Assembly (NCBI RefSeq): GCF_009760925.1
Contig: NZ_VRLV01000006.1
Coordinates: 558,264 to 622,263 of the forward strand
DNA length: 64,000 bases
Direction of reading: 5' to 3'
Source of the DNA: Nonomuraea typhae
GTDB taxonomy: Bacteria; Actinomycetota; Actinomycetes; Streptosporangiales; Streptosporangiaceae
The notes below the pieces were generated by a model. It worked only from the letters and a program-made list of their open reading frames with translations, did not search any database and was not told the DNA's origin. Shown piece by piece: positions 41,477 to 49,835 of the stretch. The position numbers and the translations under genes were made by a program. Every line of letters starts with the position of its first letter. Position 1 is the stretch's first letter.

Positions 41477-42133
41477 ATGTCACAGCCTTCACTCCACGAG
41501 CTGTTCCCGGTCGTCTCCAGCGCCCTCGCGGCCGACGCGCTCGACCACCTGAACCTGCCCAACCAGTGCCTGGCCCCGGACGTCGTACCCCTCTCACCCG
41601 CGCACACGCTGCTCGGCCGGGCCTTCTGCCTGCGTGCCGAGCCTGCCCGCGAGAAGCGGCCGGCCGTGCCGTACCACGGACTGCTGCGCGCGATGGAGCA
41701 CGTGCAAGCCGGTGAGATCGTCGTGTTCGGCACCGGAAGGTCCGACGCGGCGGGCGTGTGGGGAGAGCTGATCACCACCGCCTGCCGTACGCGCCGGGTC
41801 GCCGGAGCCCTGACCGACGGCCTGGTCCGGGACGCGGCGAAGCTGGCCGGCGGGCCCTTCCCGATCTTCAGCCGGGGGACGGTGCCCTACGACAGCAAGG
41901 GCAGACTCGACGTGATCGCGTACGGCGAGGCCGTCACGCTGGACGGCGTGCGGATCCGGCCGGGCGACGTGCTGGTCGGCGACCTGGACGGGGTCACGGT
42001 CATCCCGGCCGAGGTCACCGGCCGCGTCGCCGAACTGGTCGCGGGCAAGTGCGCGGCCGAGGACGCCTTCCGCGCCGCGGTCGCCGAGAGCGGCTCGCTC
42101 GCCGACGCCTTCCAGCGGCACGGCGTCCTGTGA
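41477..42133 (+). CDS. RraA family protein (HMG / oxaloacetate aldolase-like)
   Basis: A 218-residue protein of the RraA / class II 4-hydroxy-4-methyl-2-oxoglutarate aldolase fold, which cleaves 2-keto acids with a divalent metal. The metal/substrate loop is GVWGELITTACRTR and GALTDGLVRDA (with the D/R residues of aldolase members), and the C-terminal half has GVRIRPGDVLVGDLDGVTVIP. In this context it may cleave a keto-deoxy sugar acid made by the dehydratase. AAAGCAGG precedes the ATG. It overlaps the GH13 gene by 4 bases. Confidence 0.85.
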   Translation: MSQPSLHELFPVVSSALAADALDHLNLPNQCLAPDVVPLSPAHTLLGRAFCLRAEPAREKRPAVPYHGLLRAMEHVQAGEIVVFGTGRSDAAGVWGELITTACRTRRVAGALTDGLVRDAAKLAGGPFPIFSRGTVPYDSKGRLDVIAYGEAVTLDGVRIRPGDVLVGDLDGVTVIPAEVTGRVAELVAGKCAAEDAFRAAVAESGSLADAFQRHGVL

Positions 42134-43719
42134 CCTGGTGGAAGCACGGCGCGATCTACCACATCTACCCCCGATCCTTCGCCGACAGCGACGGCGACGG
42201 CGTGGGCGACCTGCCGGGCATCACCGCGCGCCTGGACTACCTGTCCTGGCTCGGGGTCGAGGCGATCTGGCTCTCGCCCTTCTACCGCTCACCCCAGCGC
42301 GACTTCGGCTACGACATCACCGACCACACCGAGGTGGACCCGCTGTTCGGCACCCTCGCCGACGTCGACCGCCTGCTGGCCGAAGCACACCGCCGCGGGC
42401 TGCGCGTGATCCTCGACTTCGTGCCCAACCACACCTCCATCGACCATCGGTGGTTCGCCGCGTCCCGCGCATCCGCGGACGACCCCAAGCGAGACTGGTA
42501 CATCTGGCGCGATCCCACAGACAACGGGCCGCCCAACAACTGGCGCGCGGTCACCGGCGGGCCGGCCTGGACCCTCGACCCGCGGACCGGCCAGTATTAC
42601 CTCCACTCGTTCCTGCCCGAGCAGCCCGACCTCAACTGGCGCCACCCGGGGGTACGGCAGGCCATGCACCGGGTGATGCGGTTCTGGCTGGATCGAGGCG
42701 TCGACGGCTTCCGCATCGACATGGTCGACTACCTGCTGAAAGACGAACACTTCCGGGACGAGCCCCTCGACCGGCACGGCCGCTACGAGCCCGCGCTGGC
42801 CCGCCACCAGCTCAACCAGCCCGGCACCCTGGACCTGCTCAGGGAACTGCGCGCCGTCACCGACGCCTATCCAGGGCGCGTCCTGATCGGCGAGGTGGAA
42901 TACCGCCTCCCGCTTCCCCGCCTGAGCGGCTACTACGGCCAGGACGACATGCTGCACCTGCCCATCAACTTCTGGCTGCTGTTCACCCCCTGGCAGGCGC
43001 ACGACCTCCAGACCCTCGTCACCGCCTACGACCGCGCACTGCCCGGGCACGCCTGGCCCAACTGGGTGCTGGGCAGCCACGACATCTCCCGCATGGCTAC
43101 CCGGCTCGGCCCCGGCCAGGTGCGCGTGGCGCTGATGCTGCTGTTCACCCTGCGCGGCACACCGGTGCTCTACTACGGCGACGAACTCGGCATGACCGAC
43201 GTGCCGATCCCCCCGCACCAGGCCCGCGACCCCTGGGAGGGACGCGACCCGGCCCGCACTCCGATGCCCTGGACCTCGGCGCCCAACGCCGGATTCAGCC
43301 CGCCCGGGGCCCGGCCGTGGCTGCCGCTGGGCGACCCCTCCGTCAACGTCGCCGCCCAGGCATCCGACCCCGGCTCGCCCCTCCGCCTCACCCGCGCCCT
43401 GCTCGCGCTGCGCCGCGGACACGCCGCACTGAGAGACGGGTCGTACGAGCCCGCGCCCGCCCCCGACGGCGTGCTCGCCTACCGGCGCAGCCATGCCGGC
43501 GAAGACGTGCTGATCACGCTCAACCTCACCGACGCCGCCCTGGACCTCCCGATCCCCGGCACACCACTGCTGTCCACCCATGGGGGAACAAGCCCCGTGC
43601 TACGCCCTCACGAGGGACGCGTCACCCTGCTCAGCGGACCAGCCGGCAGCGTCCACAACGAGGCCATGGGGAGGGCACGGAGCTTCTCGCCGAAAGCCAG
43701 TGCCTGCTCGCCGGTGTAG
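42130..43719 (+). CDS. GH13 alpha-glucosidase (oligo-1,6-glucosidase/trehalose-hydrolase type)
   Basis: A 529-residue glycoside hydrolase of the amylase clan. It opens with WWKHGAIYHIYPRSFADSDG, has region I DFVPNHTS, region II DGFRIDMVDY with the nucleophile Asp, region III IGEVEY with the acid Glu, and region IV LGSHDISR with the Asp. It hydrolyses alpha-1,4 or 1,6 glucosides inside the cell. GTG 42130 overlaps the rraA-like stop. The last ~28 residues (after RVTLLSG) are read from the complementary strand of the ATPase gene, so the original stop was probably lost. Confidence 0.92.
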   Translation: MTWWKHGAIYHIYPRSFADSDGDGVGDLPGITARLDYLSWLGVEAIWLSPFYRSPQRDFGYDITDHTEVDPLFGTLADVDRLLAEAHRRGLRVILDFVPNHTSIDHRWFAASRASADDPKRDWYIWRDPTDNGPPNNWRAVTGGPAWTLDPRTGQYYLHSFLPEQPDLNWRHPGVRQAMHRVMRFWLDRGVDGFRIDMVDYLLKDEHFRDEPLDRHGRYEPALARHQLNQPGTLDLLRELRAVTDAYPGRVLIGEVEYRLPLPRLSGYYGQDDMLHLPINFWLLFTPWQAHDLQTLVTAYDRALPGHAWPNWVLGSHDISRMATRLGPGQVRVALMLLFTLRGTPVLYYGDELGMTDVPIPPHQARDPWEGRDPARTPMPWTSAPNAGFSPPGARPWLPLGDPSVNVAAQASDPGSPLRLTRALLALRRGHAALRDGSYEPAPAPDGVLAYRRSHAGEDVLITLNLTDAALDLPIPGTPLLSTHGGTSPVLRPHEGRVTLLSGPAGSVHNEAMGRARSFSPKASACSPV

Positions 43720-44894
43720 AGGACGAAGCCGGCACGGAAGCGGGCACCGAGCCGGTCAGCCAAATGGCGCAGGCCGCGGAAGTCGTCGCTTCGCACGGTT
43801 TCCGCGGCCTTGATCTCGATGCCGATCACCTCCCCGGAGGCATGCTCCAGGACGACGTCCACCTCGACCTTGTCGCGATCTCGGTAGTGGAAGAGCTGGA
43901 CCGGCTCGTTGGCCCAGGTGAGCTGACGTGCCACCTCGCCGATCGCGAAATTCTCGAGCAACGGGCCGACGGGGGCGGTGACGTCTCTGGCGCGTTCGGG
44001 TGACATCCCGATGAGCCGGCCGGCGAGCCCGCTGTCCGTGACCAGCAGTTTCGGCGTGGAGATCGCGCGGCGGGTGAGGTTCGACGACCAGGCCGGTATG
44101 CGCTTGATGACGAAGACCAGTTCCAGGAGGTCCAGATAGCGGGAGAGCGTCATCCTGAGAAGGCCCACGTCGCCCGCGATCGACTGGACGACGGCGAGCC
44201 CGCCCATCCGGGCGGCGATGACGCTGAGGAGCCTGCGCATCTCCGCCGGCCGTTCGATGTCGGAGATCTGGCGCACGTCCCTGCTTATCAGGTCGGTGAT
44301 GTAGGAGTCGAAGAACCTGCTCCGGCGGCGTCCGGGGTCTCGCCGGACCGCTTCTGGATAGCCGCCCCGCAGGGCTTTGTCCACGTAGTCGTGCTTGCGT
44401 AGCGGGCAGGGAGGCATGGTGACGTCGACGCCGCGGGAGAAGACATAGTCCACGAACCCGTCTGGACTGCCGTCGATCTCCCCTTGAGACAGTGGCCACA
44501 ACTCGATCGTCTCCGTCCGTCCGGGCAGGGCGTCGGGGAGATCGCGCAGGCCGAGGAGGCGGGCGGAGCCGGTGAGGAGGTAGCGACCCGCGCGTGGGTC
44601 CCGGTCGACCTCGTGCTTGATCGGCAGGAGTAGCCGAGGAGCGCGCTGGATCTCATCGATCAGGAGAAGCCCGTCGTGGTGGACGAAGGCCACGGGATCT
44701 TCTTCGGCTGCGGACAGAACGGCGGGATCGTCCAGATAGAGTCGCCGGGCGTTGTCCGTTTCGTCGGCGATCAAGCTCGCCAGCGTGCTCTTTCCAACCT
44801 GCCGAGCGCCGTTCACCACGACGACCCGCGTGTCCGAGAGCGCGTCGAGCACCATCGTCTGGGCGCGGCGAGGGAACAAGGATGGACCTGTCAC
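43608..44894 (-). CDS. AAA-type ATP-binding protein with DUF4143 domain
   Basis: A 428-residue protein with an AAA_14-type ATPase core, Walker A NGARQVGKST (about 28-37) and Walker B GLLLIDEIQ (about 74-82), a LLTGSAR sensor, and a C-terminal DUF4143 domain ending in a PD-(D/E)XK-like segment (KVEVDVVLE...GIEIKAAET). Such genes are abundant, mobile between genomes and lack a settled function. It overlaps the GH13 gene tail by 112 bases, and three 23-bp direct repeats lie just upstream of its start. These suggest recent insertion. Confidence 0.88.
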   Translation of the reverse strand: MTGPSLFPRRAQTMVLDALSDTRVVVVNGARQVGKSTLASLIADETDNARRLYLDDPAVLSAAEEDPVAFVHHDGLLLIDEIQRAPRLLLPIKHEVDRDPRAGRYLLTGSARLLGLRDLPDALPGRTETIELWPLSQGEIDGSPDGFVDYVFSRGVDVTMPPCPLRKHDYVDKALRGGYPEAVRRDPGRRRSRFFDSYITDLISRDVRQISDIERPAEMRRLLSVIAARMGGLAVVQSIAGDVGLLRMTLSRYLDLLELVFVIKRIPAWSSNLTRRAISTPKLLVTDSGLAGRLIGMSPERARDVTAPVGPLLENFAIGEVARQLTWANEPVQLFHYRDRDKVEVDVVLEHASGEVIGIEIKAAETVRSDDFRGLRHLADRLGARFRAGFVLYTGEQALAFGEKLRALPMASLWTLPAGPLSRVTRPS

Positions 44895-44925
44895 AGTGAC
44901 GAAACTTACCGCAGGTCAGGCCAGA

Positions 44926-44990
44926 TGTGTGAGCGTTCTGCCGGATAGTGTGTGAGCGTTCTGCCGGATAGTGTGTGAGCGTTCTGCCGG
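44926..44990. repeat. 23-bp direct tandem repeat, three copies
   Basis: The unit TGTGTGAGCGTTCTGCCGGA (first 20 of 23 bases) recurs at 44926, 44949 and 44972; the third copy diverges after GCCGG. It lies 32 bases upstream of the ATPase gene start and 90 bases past the end of the GntR gene. Confidence 0.85.
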
Positions 44991-45079
44991 GACAGTTGCC
45001 CCGGATGGCGGGGTGTGGGCCGGGCCAGGCAGTACAAGAGCTCGGCCGCCCTCCTCGATCGTGCGCTGTGCTCCGCCGG

Positions 45080-45838
45080 CTAGGTGCCCACCTCGAAGAC
45101 GACGTCGTAGAAGTCGCCCCGGTATGTCGAGCGGCCCCACTCGACCACGCCGCCGGAACGGTCCCACGCCTGGCGATCCACCAGGAAGGACGGCAGGCCG
45201 GGCACCGCATCCAGCAGGGCGGCCTCGTCCTCGCCGAGGGCGATGGCGGAGACCCGGTGGACGGCGCGCTCGACGCGCACATTCCAGCGTTCCCTCAGCG
45301 TGGCGTACAGGGACATGTCATCGCGGAGGACCCGGGCGAGGGAGGGGAAGCGGCGCGCGGACAGGTACGTGTGCTCGATCGCGATCGGGGTTCCGTCGGC
45401 GCAGCGGAGGCGGCGGAGTTCCAGGACGCGCTCGCCCGGCTGCAGGCCGAGGCGGTCGGCCAGGGCGGCACCGGCTTTGCGGGTGCGGGCGGAGAGGATG
45501 CGGGCCGACGGGGTCAGGCCCCGGGCCCGCATCTCCTCGCTGAAGGAGGCCATGGTGGTGCCCTGTTGCAGCTTCGGCTCGGCGACGTACGTGCCGGCGC
45601 CGCTCGAGCGGCGGATCAGGCCGAGCATGACCAGCTCGTCGATCTTCTGCCGGGCCGTACCCCTGGCCACCCCGTAACGCTCGGCCAGCGAGCGCTCCGA
45701 GGGGAGCAGGGTGCCGGGCGGCAGGGCGCGCACCATGAGCTCCAGGATCTCCCTGATCTGCTCGCCCTTGTTGCGGTCCGGTTCGAGCGACGCGGGCAGC
45801 GCGAGATCGTGGAAGCTGTCGTGAGGGGTGCGCGCCAT
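45080..45838 (-). CDS. GntR family transcriptional regulator (HutC/UTRA type)
   Basis: A 252-residue regulator. The winged HTH is LLPSERSLAERYGVARGTARQKIDELV (read in two parts, about residues 44-70), followed by GLIRRSSGAGTYVAEP. The UTRA effector domain runs from about 95 to the end, with RILSARTRKAGAALA, LRRLRCADGTPIAIEHTYL and VVEWGRSTYRGDFYDVVFE. There is no obvious target operon beside it; the effector is likely a sugar or amino-sugar derivative, by family only. Confidence 0.92.
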   Translation of the reverse strand: MARTPHDSFHDLALPASLEPDRNKGEQIREILELMVRALPPGTLLPSERSLAERYGVARGTARQKIDELVMLGLIRRSSGAGTYVAEPKLQQGTTMASFSEEMRARGLTPSARILSARTRKAGAALADRLGLQPGERVLELRRLRCADGTPIAIEHTYLSARRFPSLARVLRDDMSLYATLRERWNVRVERAVHRVSAIALGEDEAALLDAVPGLPSFLVDRQAWDRSGGVVEWGRSTYRGDFYDVVFEVGT

Positions 45839-45853
45839 GGCCCCAATCTATGG

Positions 45854-46894
45854 TCAGCGGACGTCGCTGATGCGGAACACCGCGATCATGTCAGCGCCCC
45901 TGGCGCCGGTCGAGAAGGAGGCTTCCGCGCCGACCCAGCCGCGGAAGGCGCCGCTGTCATCGATGATCTGCATGAGCGGTTTGACGTGGGAGTTGCCGGT
46001 GTAGCAGAACTGCTTGCGCTCCATCGCCAGGCAGGTGCACCAGTGCCACAACGTGTCGCGGCGGTCGGAGCTGGAGATCTTGGTGAGGTAGTACTGGATG
46101 GAGCTGACGTTCGCCTTCGTGCCGCCGCCGTAGTTGGGGCAGCCGCCGGACTTCTGGCAGGCGCCCTTGGCCGACGGCTGCAGATAGGTCAGGCACCAGG
46201 TGGTCGTCGTGCAGGTGCGGAAGGCGGAGTGGCCGAACCGCTGGCCGGCGGAGTTGACGATCCTGCCGCCCGCCCAGCTCGTCAGGTCCTGCCGGAGCGT
46301 GCCGGGGAACGCCCGCACCGAGCTCATCGCCCGGCGGGTGGCGAAGGAGGCGTTGCTGCCGTAGCCGTACCCGTGGGTGGCCAGCGTGCTCTGCTTGAAG
46401 TCCAGGCGGGCCAGCTTCCCGTCGGACGAGGGGCGGACGGACCACTGTTCGGTCCACGTCTGGGCGATCTTCCAGCGGATGCTCACGACATTTCCCGACA
46501 CGGTGTAGGTGCCGGTGCGGTTCTCGTCGGGCGCCCCGGTGAAGCCGCCGGCGGTGAGGACCCGGCAGGTGCGCGCCCGGGACGCCGAGCCGCCCGCCTT
46601 GGTGGAGCAGCCCGCGTCGGGCGTGGTGCCGGTGGGCTGGCGGGCCTCGGGGTTGCGCTGCCACCACAGGTACATGGCCGAGGTCACCGTGCCGTCGGGG
46701 GAGAAGCGGTAGCTGCCGAGCCGTACCCAGTTCTCCCGGGACTCGGCCTTCAGGTGGCCTTGCGAGACGACGTAGGTGGCCTTGCCGCCCGGCAGGGCCG
46801 CGCTGGTGGCGGCGGCTGCCGGGCCGGATGGGGTGACGCCGCTGGTGAGGACGAAGGTCAGGACCGCCGCCACGAGGGAAGAAACCGTGCGCAT
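45854..46894 (-). CDS. Secreted protein of unknown function, 346 aa
   Basis: ATG 46894 (MRTVSSLVAAVLTFVLTSGV) gives a signal peptide cleaved near AAAATSA, with GGGAGG upstream. The mature protein has ~10 cysteines (DAGCSTK, ARTCRVL, FRTCTTTTWCL, KGACQKSGGCP, WHWCTCLA, FCYTG), suggesting disulfide pairs, and a beta-rich character with GRGS-type turns. No catalytic motif is recognised. It lies 15 bases upstream of the GntR gene start on the same strand, so the two may be co-transcribed. Similar proteins occur as hypothetical exported proteins of actinomycetes. Confidence 0.7.
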   Translation of the reverse strand: MRTVSSLVAAVLTFVLTSGVTPSGPAAAATSAALPGGKATYVVSQGHLKAESRENWVRLGSYRFSPDGTVTSAMYLWWQRNPEARQPTGTTPDAGCSTKAGGSASRARTCRVLTAGGFTGAPDENRTGTYTVSGNVVSIRWKIAQTWTEQWSVRPSSDGKLARLDFKQSTLATHGYGYGSNASFATRRAMSSVRAFPGTLRQDLTSWAGGRIVNSAGQRFGHSAFRTCTTTTWCLTYLQPSAKGACQKSGGCPNYGGGTKANVSSIQYYLTKISSSDRRDTLWHWCTCLAMERKQFCYTGNSHVKPLMQIIDDSGAFRGWVGAEASFSTGARGADMIAVFRISDVR

Positions 46895-46951
46895 CAAGCC
46901 TCCCGAGCATTTACGGACCTCGCCGATTCTGCCGGAGGGAGGCTATCTGGT

Positions 46952-47557
46952 CTATACCGGAATCAGATCGCCCACACTCGGGACGACAGGGCCGAAGAGG
47001 TCGCCGATCGTGGTCAGCGCCGCCGTCTGCAGGACCGCAGAGGGTACGGCGGAGCCGTCCGGGGCGGCCAGAGACCGGGTGGCCGTGGCCTCGGCGACCA
47101 CCGTGGGCCGGTAGCCGAGGTTGAAGGCCCCTTGCGCGGTGAAGGTGACGCACATGTGGGTCATGAACCCGGCCAGCACCAGCTCCCTGCCCGCGCCCAG
47201 GTCCCGCAGCGTCTTCTCCAGGCCGGTCTCGTGGAAGGCGTTCGGGAACCGCTTGACCACGACCGGCTCGCCGCCGGCTGGGGCGACCTCCGCGCTGATG
47301 GCCCCGATCTCGGCGCGGATGTCGTACGGGGTGCCCTCGCCGCCGTCGTTGACGACGTGCACGACCCGGCTGCCCGCGGCCCGGGCGGCGGCCAGCAGGC
47401 GAGCACCGGCCACCAGGGCCGGTTCTGCACCGTCCAGGGCCATGACGCCGCGCCGGTAGGTGTTCTGGAAGTCGATCATGATGAGCGTGGCATCGGCCAG
47501 CCGGGGCAGCTCGTTGCCGAGGCCGGACAGCTCACGCAGGCTCGTGGACACGGTCAT
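46952..47557 (-). CDS. Isochorismatase family cysteine hydrolase
   Basis: A 201-residue hydrolase of the isochorismatase/nicotinamidase fold. The catalytic Asp is in MIDFQNTYRR (about residue 29), the Lys in VVVKRFPNAFHETG, and the nucleophile Cys in AGFMTHMCVTFTAQGA. ATG 47557 (MTVSTSLREL) is used because a longer frame upstream runs through a repeat array. Substrates in the family range from isochorismate to amides and ureides; none can be chosen here. It may be controlled by the neighbouring GlxA regulator or by the repeats upstream. Confidence 0.9.
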   Translation of the reverse strand: MTVSTSLRELSGLGNELPRLADATLIMIDFQNTYRRGVMALDGAEPALVAGARLLAAARAAGSRVVHVVNDGGEGTPYDIRAEIGAISAEVAPAGGEPVVVKRFPNAFHETGLEKTLRDLGAGRELVLAGFMTHMCVTFTAQGAFNLGYRPTVVAEATATRSLAAPDGSAVPSAVLQTAALTTIGDLFGPVVPSVGDLIPV

Positions 47558-47577
47558 GGAAGGGCTCCAATCAGAAG

Positions 47578-47751
47578 GGCCTTTGAACGCTTCAAAGGCC
47601 GAGCGAAACGTTTTAATAGCCGGGCGAACGCCTCGAAGGCCAACTGGACGCTGTTGGCCCGGGCGGCGCTGCAAGGCCACGCGGATGCCTTGAGGCCGGG
47701 TGAAGGTTTCACGTGGCAGTTGAAACGTTTTAACCACCGGGTGAAACGTTT
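47578..47751. repeat. Degenerate ~21-bp repeats with palindromic AAACGTTT / TTTGAACGCTTCAAA cores
   Basis: Between the isochorismatase start and the end of the GlxA gene lie: a perfect 23-bp palindrome with 10-bp arms (47578-47600), AAACGTTT at 47606-47613, a variant GAACGCCTCGAAGG at 47626, and AAACGTTT again at 47723-47730 and 47744-47751. Within each group the centres are about 21 bases (two helical turns) apart. Confidence 0.7.
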
Positions 47752-47802
47752 TGGCAGGTCAAACAGCGGGTGCGGCGGTGCCGTACCCCTCGGAATGGGT
47801 TG

Positions 47803-48783
47803 TCAGGTGGTGCGGAAGCGGCGGCGGTAGGCCGCGGGGGTGGTGCCGATCTGCTTGCGGAGCGCCCGGTGGAGGGTTTCCACCGAGCCGAGCCCGCAGG
47901 CGGCGGCGACCTGGTCAAGGGGCTGGTCGGTGCTCTCCAGCAGGCGGCGGGCCGTTTCGACGCGGGCGGCTTCGACGTAGGCGGCAGGCGTGGTGCCGGT
48001 CTCCTGGCGGAAGACCCGGGCGAAGTGGCGTTCGCTCAGGCACATGCGCGTCGCGAGCGCACGCGCGGACAGGTCGCCGTCCAGGTGGTCGGCGATGTAC
48101 ATGCGCAGGTCGTCGATGTCCCGCCGGGCGGCGGGCGGCCGGCTGAGGGGGACGGAGAATTGGCTCTGCCCGCCCTGGCGCTTCAGGTACATCACCAACT
48201 GCCGGGCCACCGCCAGGGCGACCTCCTCTCCGAGGTCCTCGGCCACCAGCGCGAGCGCGAGATCCATGCAGGCGCTGATGCCCGCCCCTGTCCAGACGTT
48301 CCCGCACCGGACGAAGATCGGGTCGGGATCGACGGTGACCGCCGGGTGCTCGGCCGCCAGTTGCGCGGCGGTGGACCAGTGGGTGGTGGCCGTCTTGCCG
48401 TCCAGCAGCCCGGCCGCGGCCAGCAGGTGCGCGCCCACGCACACCGACGCCACCCGCCGGGCGAGGGGCGCGGCGTCCTTCAGCCAGGTCACCACGTCCT
48501 GGTCGATCCGGGCGAGCGGCCCCGCCGGGCCCAGGTCCACGGCGCCGGGGATCAGCAGCGTGTCCAGCACGCCGCTGACCTCGGCGAAGGTGAGGTCCGC
48601 GACCAGCCGTACGCCCGCCGACGTGGTGACCGTCCCGGGCGTACGGCCGGCGAGCTGCACCTGGTAGCCCGCCTCACCGCCGGTCTCCCGGTTGGCCAGC
48701 GCGAAGACCTCGGCCGGGCCGGTGACGTCGAGGAGGTCGACATCGGGGAAGACCGCGATGACGATGCGGCGGTTTGTGGACAT
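47803..48783 (-). CDS. GlxA family transcriptional regulator (DJ-1/PfpI plus AraC HTH)
   Basis: A 326-residue regulator. Residues 1-~190 form a DJ-1/PfpI amidotransferase-like domain, with IVIAVFPDVDLLDVTGPAEV at the start and SVCVGAHLLAAAGLLDGK around the nucleophile-elbow cysteine. Residues ~220-326 carry the two AraC helix-turn-helix units (LSARALATRMCLSERHFARV and LDQVAAACGLGSVETLHRAL). Such regulators often control nearby amide or quaternary-amine catabolic genes; here the isochorismatase family hydrolase is the nearest candidate. Confidence 0.93.
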   Translation of the reverse strand: MSTNRRIVIAVFPDVDLLDVTGPAEVFALANRETGGEAGYQVQLAGRTPGTVTTSAGVRLVADLTFAEVSGVLDTLLIPGAVDLGPAGPLARIDQDVVTWLKDAAPLARRVASVCVGAHLLAAAGLLDGKTATTHWSTAAQLAAEHPAVTVDPDPIFVRCGNVWTGAGISACMDLALALVAEDLGEEVALAVARQLVMYLKRQGGQSQFSVPLSRPPAARRDIDDLRMYIADHLDGDLSARALATRMCLSERHFARVFRQETGTTPAAYVEAARVETARRLLESTDQPLDQVAAACGLGSVETLHRALRKQIGTTPAAYRRRFRTT

Positions 48784-49004
48784 GTGCCTATCGTGGCTGG
48801 TCAGGGGCTATGACGGCAATGACGGGGTTCTGTCATATCCGGACGCATGTAGAGTGTCCTGCGTGACTGCCGGGTCGGCCATGGGCCATGAGCGAGTGGG
48901 GTACCCGGCCAAGGCGTGAGCGGTCGGCGGGCGCGTGGCCCGCCGCGTTCCAGCTGTTTCAGCTCGCCTTTGCCGATGAAAGCTCATGAAATCCATGGAG
49001 AAGA

Positions 49005-49835
49005 ATGTCGTTCGACTTCAACACGAAGATCATTGAAGAGTTCCGAGCCAACAGGGGACAGGTAGGCGCCCCCTTCGAAGGCGCCCGGCTGCTGCTTCTC
49101 ACCACGACGGGGGCGCGGTCGGGAGACCGGCACACCGTCCCGCTCGGGTACCTGCCCGACGGGGGAGCGCAGGTGCTGGTGATCGCCTCGGCCAACGGGG
49201 CGCCCCGCCATCCGGCGTGGTACCACAACCTGCTGGCCAACCCCGTCGTCACAGTCGAGGACGGGATCTTCACCTACGAGGCGCAGGCCACCGCCCTGGA
49301 GGGCGAGGAACGCGCCGCGGCCTGGGCGCGGGCGGTCGAGGCCGACCCGGGCTGGGCTGACTACCAGGCCAGGACGTCACGGGTGATCCCTGTGATCTCG
49401 CTCAAGGGCATCGACGGCGGGCCGCCGCCGGGCAGGTCCTTCGGCGAGGCGCTCAGGATGATCCACGACGCCTTCCGCCGGGAGCTCACCCTGATCCGCA
49501 AGGAGGTCGCGGCCTCCGGGCCGGGGCTGGGGGCGCAGTTGCGGGTCAACTGCCTCACCCTGTGCCAGGGACTGCACGTGCATCACACGCACGAGGACGC
49601 GGGGCTGTTTCCCGCGGTCTCGGCGCAGCATCCCGAACTGGCCGAGGTGATGGACCGGCTGCGTGCCGAGCACGAGCGGGTGGCCGTGCTGCTGGAACGG
49701 CTGCAGGAGGTCGTCTCGGCCCCCTCCGCCGACCCGGCGGAGGCACTGGCCGAGGTGGAACGCCTGGCCGAGGAGGTGGAGCGGCACCTCGACTACGAGG
49801 AGGAGCAGCTCATCCCCCTCCTCGACCCTGCGTAG
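49005..49835 (+). CDS. DDN-type nitroreductase / F420-dependent quinone reductase fused to hemerythrin-like domain
   Basis: A 276-residue two-domain protein. Residues ~10-130 match the deazaflavin (F420)-dependent nitroreductase family: LLLTTTGARSGDRHTVPLGY, then IASANGAPRHPAWYHNLLAN and PVVTVEDG. Residues ~148-276 are a hemerythrin HHE domain with LHVHHTHEDAGLF, LRAEHERV and HLDYEEEQLIPLL providing iron ligands. The fusion suggests a cofactor-dependent reductase joined to an oxygen-, NO- or iron-sensing diiron site. Divergent from glxA. Its stop codon lies in the first unit of a tandem repeat array. Confidence 0.9.
   Translation: MSFDFNTKIIEEFRANRGQVGAPFEGARLLLLTTTGARSGDRHTVPLGYLPDGGAQVLVIASANGAPRHPAWYHNLLANPVVTVEDGIFTYEAQATALEGEERAAAWARAVEADPGWADYQARTSRVIPVISLKGIDGGPPPGRSFGEALRMIHDAFRRELTLIRKEVAASGPGLGAQLRVNCLTLCQGLHVHHTHEDAGLFPAVSAQHPELAEVMDRLRAEHERVAVLLERLQEVVSAPSADPAEALAEVERLAEEVERHLDYEEEQLIPLLDPA

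Noticed and set aside
44926..44990. Possible CRISPR or IS terminal repeats
   Set aside because: Three direct 23-bp copies without spacers or inverted ends; no transposase nearby.
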